This document shows positions 54,773 to 59,409 of a DNA stretch of 59,409 nt, in pieces. The position numbers and the translations under genes are program-made. The DNA is from Fibrobacter succinogenes. GTDB lineage: Bacteria > Fibrobacterota > Fibrobacteria > Fibrobacterales > Fibrobacteraceae. The notes beneath the pieces were generated by a model that worked only from the letters and a program-made list of their open reading frames with translations, was not told the origin of the DNA and ran no database searches. Numbering within the stretch: the stretch's first letter is position 1; every line of letters begins with the position of its first letter. The stretch is taken from assembly GCA_902794535.1 (NCBI GenBank), contig CADBHQ010000025.1, positions 1 through 59,409 on the forward strand. Direction: 5' to 3'.

Positions 54773-56614
54773 TTAGTCCAGCGAGTGAACCAGCAGACCG
54801 TCGCGGAGCTTGGGTTCAAACCAGGTGCTCTTCGGCGGCATGATTTCGCCAGCGTCGGCAATATTCATGAGCTGATCGAGAGTCGTCGGATACATAGCGA
54901 AGGCGCAAGCGCATTCACCGCTGTCAACGCGCTTCACGAGTTCGCCGAGACCGCGAATGCCACCGACGAAGTCGATACGCTTGGAAGTACGCGGGTCATC
55001 GATATCGAAGAGCGGCTTCAGGATAAGTTTCTGGAGGAGAGCCACGTCGAGGCTGTCGACCGGACCGAGGTTCTTGAGGTATTCAGCCTTGAACGTGCAA
55101 GCATACCACTTGCCGCCCATGTAGAAGTTCACCTGGTTCTGCTTGGCCGGGCTCTGCATCTTGTCGAGGGCAACGATATCGAACACCTTCTTCATTTCGT
55201 CCATGAGCTGTTCCGGAGTACGGCCGTTCAGGTCCTTGAGCACGCGGTTGTAGTCGAGGATCTTGAGCTGGGTGCTCGGGAAGAGAATGGCGAGGTAACG
55301 ATTATATTCTTCGTCGCCAGTGTTGTTCGGGTTCTGTTCAGCGCGGAAGCTTGCGGCGCGGGCTCCGGCAGCACTGCGGTGGTGACCGTCGGCAATGTAG
55401 CTCACCGGAACGGCTTCGAAAGACTTGCGGATGGCTTCGATTTCGGCGTCATCGTCGATAATCCACACGGTATGACCAAAGCCATCGCCCTTGCTCACGA
55501 AGTCATACACAGGCTTACGCTTGGTCACGGCACCGAACACATCGAACTGGCCCTGATCGCGGTAGGTCAGGAACACCGGACCGGTGTTGGCGTTGGTAGC
55601 AAGCACGTGGCGCAGACGGTCTTCTTCCTTGTCGGCGCGAGTGAGTTCGTGCTTCTTGATAATGCCGTTGAAGTAGTCAGCAGCGGGCACGCAGCAAACG
55701 AGACCGTACTGTTCGCGACCGTTCATGGTCTGGCGATAAACGTAAAGGCACGGCTTCTTGTCGTAAGCAATCACGCCATCTTCAATCATCTTGTCCAGAT
55801 TTTCGCGGGCATGTGCATAGACCTTCGGGTCGTAGGCATCCACGGAATCAGGAAGTTCCAGTTCGGCACGGGTCACGCGCAGGTAGGAATGCGGGAGCCC
55901 TTCGGCCATGGCCTTTGCTTCGGCGCGGTTCATCACGTCGTATGGGAGAGCGGAAATCGTTTCGGCTTCGGCCGGGTTAACCGGGCGCAGCGCCTTGAAC
56001 GGGTAAATGTGCATCATAGGGTGTTTTCCTTTGTGTGCTGCTTTAATTAAAGCTTCGTCTTCGGCAATCAAGCTCTGGATGTAACTAGTCTTTGCATCCA
56101 GCCACTTTTTCTTGCGATAATTTACAATAAAATAGGCCAGGAAAAAGAAGATTGCACCGCCAATGGCAGCCACAATCGTGATTCCTATCATAAAGGCGGC
56201 CAAGTGCCCCGCCGCATCGTGCCACAGGTGCGAAATCACGGAAAGGCAGTTCTTGAACGAAAGGCCTTCGAATTCCGAAAGGAAGTCAAAATTGATCTTT
56301 TCGGGGTTTAAAATCTTGCAACCGATGGCATAACCCGTGGGGTAAAAGAAACCGAACTGGGTAAGAGGGTTAGCAACGAAAGAAGAAACAATCCCAGGCA
56401 CCTTCGGAAGTCTGAACAAGGCGCAAAATGCAACCGTCAAAATGATGGCGACACCGATGGTTGGCCAAATGCCGATAAACACACCGGCAGCAACCGACCA
56501 TGCCACCTTGAGCGCATCCTGGCGCTTGGGGAACATGCGGTTATAATAAATACGACTCAGTCTCTTGTACTTGGACTCGGACTTGTCGATACGCTTATGC
56601 TTAAATTGAATCAT
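54773..56614 (-). CDS. DUF2062 membrane protein fused in frame to DUF1015 protein
   Basis: 613 residues from the ATG at 56614, where TATATTTG ends 7 nt upstream. Residues 1-190 are DUF2062 (MFPKRQDALKVAWSVAAGVF, GIWPTIG, FVANPLTQFGFFYPTGY) with membrane helices. From residue 200 on it is DUF1015 (MMHIYPFKALRPVNPAEAET, PYDVMNRAEAKA, YIADGHHRSAAGARA). The second part would start on its own at 56017, preceded by AAAGGA, and then has the normal DUF1015 length of 414. The two reading frames may therefore be separate genes joined by a lost stop, or a true fusion that keeps an internal start. DUF1015 proteins are annotated as putative kinases without clear proof. Confidence 0.8.
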   Translation of the reverse strand: MIQFKHKRIDKSESKYKRLSRIYYNRMFPKRQDALKVAWSVAAGVFIGIWPTIGVAIILTVAFCALFRLPKVPGIVSSFVANPLTQFGFFYPTGYAIGCKILNPEKINFDFLSEFEGLSFKNCLSVISHLWHDAAGHLAAFMIGITIVAAIGGAIFFFLAYFIVNYRKKKWLDAKTSYIQSLIAEDEALIKAAHKGKHPMMHIYPFKALRPVNPAEAETISALPYDVMNRAEAKAMAEGLPHSYLRVTRAELELPDSVDAYDPKVYAHARENLDKMIEDGVIAYDKKPCLYVYRQTMNGREQYGLVCCVPAADYFNGIIKKHELTRADKEEDRLRHVLATNANTGPVFLTYRDQGQFDVFGAVTKRKPVYDFVSKGDGFGHTVWIIDDDAEIEAIRKSFEAVPVSYIADGHHRSAAGARAASFRAEQNPNNTGDEEYNRYLAILFPSTQLKILDYNRVLKDLNGRTPEQLMDEMKKVFDIVALDKMQSPAKQNQVNFYMGGKWYACTFKAEYLKNLGPVDSLDVALLQKLILKPLFDIDDPRTSKRIDFVGGIRGLGELVKRVDSGECACAFAMYPTTLDQLMNIADAGEIMPPKSTWFEPKLRDGLLVHSLD

Positions 56615-56629
56615 TGCGAGCCAAATATA

Positions 56630-56971
56630 GTTTTTTTTACAAAAAATCCTAGATGGAATCGCATCTTTAAGCGCAGAATACCCCTCCCCTAAAAAGGGGG
56701 AAGCCTCCCCCTGGTTCGCACTTCGTTGCTCTCCACCCCCTCTGCGGGGCCCCCCCCGCAACGCCCCGATTGTAGCGCCCACGGCTCCTGAAAGTGAGCT
56801 CGCTTCGCTCACATGGATTCGGCCTTCGGCCTCTAATGTTCGCTTAGCGGCCAGGCATTCGCCGTCGCTTTCCTTAGCAATTGCTCTTCTGCTGTCGCGT
56901 TGTCCCTGTTCCGCCAGTTGTCATGCTGACGAAGGTCAGCATCAGCATTTCAGACCCGAGAAAAAAGACGG
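56630..56971. other. Gene-free, hairpin-rich intergenic region
   Basis: No gene seen. Contains C-rich/G-rich pairing (CCCCTAAAAAGGGGG near 56690, TGCGGGG...CCCCGCA near 56745), GTGAGC-TCGCTTC-GCTCAC (56794-56812), GGCCTTCGGCC, and on the minus strand GATGCTGAC-CTTC-GTCAGCATGACA (56923-56942), a copy of the dispersed ATGACA palindrome. It resembles REP-like intergenic DNA. Confidence 0.5.
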
Positions 56972-57970
56972 TTATTCAACCATTACACAACGAACGGAAA
57001 AACCGTGTGTTTTTAGATAGAAAAACTTACCCGTATTCGTACCCGAATCAGTTGTAAATGATGCAGCACCTTCCTCTGGATAATTAACTTCTTCAGATTC
57101 TTCTGGATAGAACCAATAAGTTCCTGTCGTCAAATTTCTAAACTGATATTTCCAATTATATCCAGCTCCGACCAGACTATACCCAGTACTATTGTAGCCG
57201 CCAAAACCGTATGTAGAGCGAAGCCCTTCAATACCATGAGTATTTCCATCACTATTCAAGATAACGTAAAAATCATCAAATGTCAAAAGACGCCATCCAT
57301 CAGGGCAAATTCCTTGGTGATTCGGCTTTATAAGATCGGCACAATGTTCTTTGTTACAGCGGCTCGGCAACTGCATCATTTCAGCCCATTGGTATAGCCC
57401 CCCAAATTCATCGCATTTTGTAGTATCGTCATCATAACAATAGCGTTCAATCACAGAATCGTCATTCTGATCCTGTGTCCCCGGCACATCCACACCAATA
57501 TTTAAATTTTCAGCCATCACCGTTACAGAAGCCGCATCGCCATTCAAATTTACCCCATCAATGGTAATGTAATAGTAACTACGACCAGTACGTTTATCAA
57601 CAAATGTTTTATAACGATTGGGTCCGATATTCCAATCAGCAGCCAAAGTCTTCGAATGGTCAAACGGCACATATTCGCTACTACTCGACTTTACCGTTTC
57701 AGAAGAGGTAACGCTACTACTTGACGCCACAACACTCGAAGAAGACTGCTTAGCTTCTTCGCTGCTGCTAGATTCTTCTTTTTTCGCAGAAGATGAAGAC
57801 TGCTTGTCTTCGCTAGAAGTCGGCTTTACAGAGGAACTGGATTCCTTCGTCTTTTCCACCGATGAAGAAGATTCTTCGCTCGGGTCCGGAGCAGGCGCAG
57901 AGCTACTAGATTCATCACCGCAGGCAACAAACAAAACCGCAGAAAGCAACAACGCAGCAAAATATTTCAC
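56972..57970 (-). CDS. Lipoprotein with Fibrobacter major paralogous domain
   Basis: 332 residues from a GTG at 57970, chosen because CGGAGG lies just upstream and VKYFAALLLSAVLFVAC then forms a proper lipoprotein signal. A Ser-rich linker (about residues 20-105) follows. The C-terminal 215 residues carry the family pattern: VMAENLNIG, CYDDDTTKCDEFGGLYQWAE, GICPDGWRLLTFDDF, YWFYPEE and the end SVRCVMVE. This domain family is numerous in F. succinogenes, so the gene is a good genus marker. Surface-exposed, function unknown. Confidence 0.9.
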   Translation of the reverse strand: MKYFAALLLSAVLFVACGDESSSSAPAPDPSEESSSSVEKTKESSSSVKPTSSEDKQSSSSAKKEESSSSEEAKQSSSSVVASSSSVTSSETVKSSSSEYVPFDHSKTLAADWNIGPNRYKTFVDKRTGRSYYYITIDGVNLNGDAASVTVMAENLNIGVDVPGTQDQNDDSVIERYCYDDDTTKCDEFGGLYQWAEMMQLPSRCNKEHCADLIKPNHQGICPDGWRLLTFDDFYVILNSDGNTHGIEGLRSTYGFGGYNSTGYSLVGAGYNWKYQFRNLTTGTYWFYPEESEEVNYPEEGAASFTTDSGTNTGKFFYLKTHGFSVRCVMVE

Positions 57971-58035
57971 AGAAAACCTCCGGGGTTCCAACAATAATTC
58001 GAGCTAAGTATAGTTTTTTCGCAGATTAAAAAAAA

Positions 58036-58194
58036 GATGCCGCATCAAGTGCGGCATGACAATCAGGGAAACATTTTTACACAAACAGATTTTACGTTAG
58101 TAAAATCCGATAAATGCGTAAGGCGAATATTGCAGGGCTGCTTGCAGACCTATAAGTGAGCCTAGCATTTAGTACTTTAGTACAATCCGTGTGG
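58036..58194. repeat. ATGACA palindrome copy B plus degenerate GTTA-loop element copy 3
   Basis: GATGCCGCA-TCAAG-TGCGGCATGACA at 58036-58060. Then GATTTTAC-GTTA-GTAAAATC (58088-58107), a longer stem between AAATGCGTAAGGC and GCCTAGCATTT, GTAC-TTTA-GTAC, and the right end AATCCGTGTGG (58184-58194). The left end of the GTTA-loop element is not recognisable here. Fills the region upstream of the greB-like gene. Confidence 0.6.
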
Positions 58195-58245
58195 TCCTTT
58201 ATCCCCTATCCTCAGCGAGGACTGTAATTTGCTACATTTACGGCG

Positions 58246-58713
58246 ATGAAACACTTGATTTCTAAAGAAGGCTTTGAAAAGTTCAAGGCGGAATGGGAAC
58301 ACTTGAAATACGTGGAACGCCCCGCCATGATCAACCAGGTGCAGGCTGCTGCAGCCGAAGGTGACCGCAGCGAAAATGCGGCCTACACGTACGGGCGCAT
58401 GCGCGTGCGCGAAATCGACCGCAGACTCCGTGAATTGGACCGCATTCTGGATGGTGCGCAGGTGGTCGAATCACAGGCAAGCGACGACGGTACAGTCCGC
58501 TTTGGCGCTACAGTCAAGATGAAAGACATCAAGACCAAGCGCGAACGTACCTACAGCATCGTGGGCGAAAAAGAAATCGACCCGTTGCAGGGTCGCATCA
58601 GCATGAAATCGCCCGTCGGTGAAGCCCTGATGGGTAAGAAGCAGGGTGACCAGGTACAGGTACAAGCTCCGAAGGGACTGATTACATACGAGATTGTAGA
58701 AGTTAAGTATTAA
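58246..58713 (+). CDS. greB: GreA/GreB family transcript cleavage factor, GreB-like
   Basis: 155 residues. Rescues backtracked RNA polymerase by stimulating RNA cleavage. The coiled-coil tip has the acidic pair in EGDRSENAAYTYGRMRVREI; GDRSENA-Y and REIDRRLRELDRIL are closer to GreB than to GreA. The C-terminal FKBP-like domain has FGATVKM, ISMKSPVGEALMGKKQGD. TACATTTA ends 6 nt before the ATG, so it is probably leaderless. tatD follows after 3 bp. Confidence 0.9.
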   Translation: MKHLISKEGFEKFKAEWEHLKYVERPAMINQVQAAAAEGDRSENAAYTYGRMRVREIDRRLRELDRILDGAQVVESQASDDGTVRFGATVKMKDIKTKRERTYSIVGEKEIDPLQGRISMKSPVGEALMGKKQGDQVQVQAPKGLITYEIVEVKY

Positions 58714-58716
58714 CTC

Positions 58717-59409
58717 ATGTTTATCGATACGCATTGTCATTTGGATTCCTACGAACAGCATTCCGGCGAAGCCGTCGGCGATCTGTTTTCACGCCTCGCC
58801 CACGACCCAGACCAAAACGTCCAGGCGCCCGAAGCCTATATTCATGTGGCATGCGATCCGGCGGATTTTAGCCGCGCCCAGGAACTTTCAGAGAAATTTC
58901 CGAATGTCTACGCCGCCTACGGAATTCATCCGGAATATGTTCTGACTGAAACGGCCGAAGACGAAGCCCGCATGCTGGAATATCTGAAGCACCCCAACCC
59001 CAAGTGCGTTGCTTGTGGCGAATTCGGGCTGGATTACCACTATGGTTCTGACACCAAGGCCGAACAGGTCAAGCTTTTCGAGCGTCACCTGGAACTCGGG
59101 CTCAAATCGGGCAAGCCGCTGGTTTTGCACTTGCGAGAAGCCGACGACGATGCGCTCGCCGTGCTCCGGAATGCCGACCTTCGCGGAAGCAAGATTCACG
59201 TTCACTGCTTTACGGGCTCGCCAAAATTCTGCGCCCAGCTGCTCGATTTAAAGTATCGCGGGGCAAACATTTTTGTGGGCTTTACAGGAATCGTGACGTT
59301 TAAGAATGCACAAAACGTGCGCGATGCCGCAGCACTCGTGCCCATGAACCAGATGCTCCTAGAAACGGACTCCCCTTACATGGCCCCTATTCCTTACCGC
59401 GGAAAGCCC
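58717..59409 (+). CDS. tatD: TatD family hydrolase (partial at window edge)
   Basis: At least 231 residues; the reading frame is still open at the window end. FIDTHCHLDSYE (metal His pair), AAYGIHPEY, VACGEFGLDYHY, LVLHLREADDDA, IHVHCFTGSPKFC, VGFTGIVTFK and LLETDSPYMAPIPYRGK give the full TatD set. Metal-dependent DNase/hydrolase. It follows greB after 3 bp, so the two are co-transcribed. A second, more divergent member is at 43972. Confidence 0.95.
   Translation, partial: MFIDTHCHLDSYEQHSGEAVGDLFSRLAHDPDQNVQAPEAYIHVACDPADFSRAQELSEKFPNVYAAYGIHPEYVLTETAEDEARMLEYLKHPNPKCVACGEFGLDYHYGSDTKAEQVKLFERHLELGLKSGKPLVLHLREADDDALAVLRNADLRGSKIHVHCFTGSPKFCAQLLDLKYRGANIFVGFTGIVTFKNAQNVRDAAALVPMNQMLLETDSPYMAPIPYRGKP

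Overview
The window looks like chromosomal DNA of a gut or rumen Fibrobacter (Fibrobacterota, FCB group). Evidence: a lipoprotein with a Fibrobacter succinogenes major paralogous domain (56972-57970), several lipoproteins with poly-serine linkers, a GH94 cello-oligosaccharide phosphorylase, GTP-type PEP carboxykinase, a PorV/PorQ-like outer membrane protein of the type IX secretion kind, and a LexA box of the form TGCNC-N4-GTGCA, which I recall being described for F. succinogenes. No transposase, integrase, CRISPR array or prophage was seen. Most genes are housekeeping or cell-envelope genes.

Layout. 1-2.7 kb: GH94 phosphorylase (broken) and a PadR regulator with a palindromic operator. 2.9-4.6 kb: an AT-rich accessory patch with a secreted orphan, a gene remnant and a DUF3791-DUF3990-DUF3791 toxin/antitoxin-like triad. 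4.9-8.3 kb: PEP carboxykinase (broken) and glgC. 8.3-14.7 kb: lipoproteins, a NifU-like protein, stand-alone AICAR transformylase and trmFO. 14.7-15.2 kb: tRNA-Pro and tRNA-Lys, with a hairpin element that duplicates the tRNA-Pro end. 15.3-21.1 kb: PorV/PorQ-like protein, a GT2-like protein and a five-gene cytochrome c / Fe-S / NrfD respiratory operon. 21.2-30.8 kb: mntP, ligA, a DUF2334 deacetylase, acyl-CoA synthetase, fabF, ruvX, purB. 30.9-39.7 kb: Omp85-like barrel, MMPL transporter, aspartate aminotransferase (broken), FHA-ABC transporter and Ser/Thr kinase. 39.8-48.1 kb: yraN, PIN protein, an A/K/E/P-rich outer membrane protein, a TatD-like protein, mfd. 48.2-49.6 kb: tmRNA, with a second RNA-end-duplicating hairpin element, and lexA. 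49.7-59.4 kb: histone-H1-like protein with a DksA-type zinc finger, cyclophilin, lepA, a signal-peptidase-like protein lacking the catalytic Lys, DUF2062-DUF1015, the paralogous-domain lipoprotein, greB, tatD.

Three things stand out. First, intergenic DNA carries at least five families of short palindromic repeats whose stems differ between copies with compensating changes. The most striking pair sits at structural RNA genes (tRNA-Pro, tmRNA) and is flanked by 16-20 bp direct repeats of the RNA gene end plus an inverted copy of it. Second, many promoters, including both tRNA promoters, carry a TAnnTTTG -7 element, often only 5-6 nt before an ATG with no ribosome binding site, which suggests leaderless mRNAs. 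Third, three core metabolic genes (GH94, PEP carboxykinase, aspartate aminotransferase) have each lost an estimated 15-23 conserved codons, with the same +1 frame change. Assembly error is the leading explanation.
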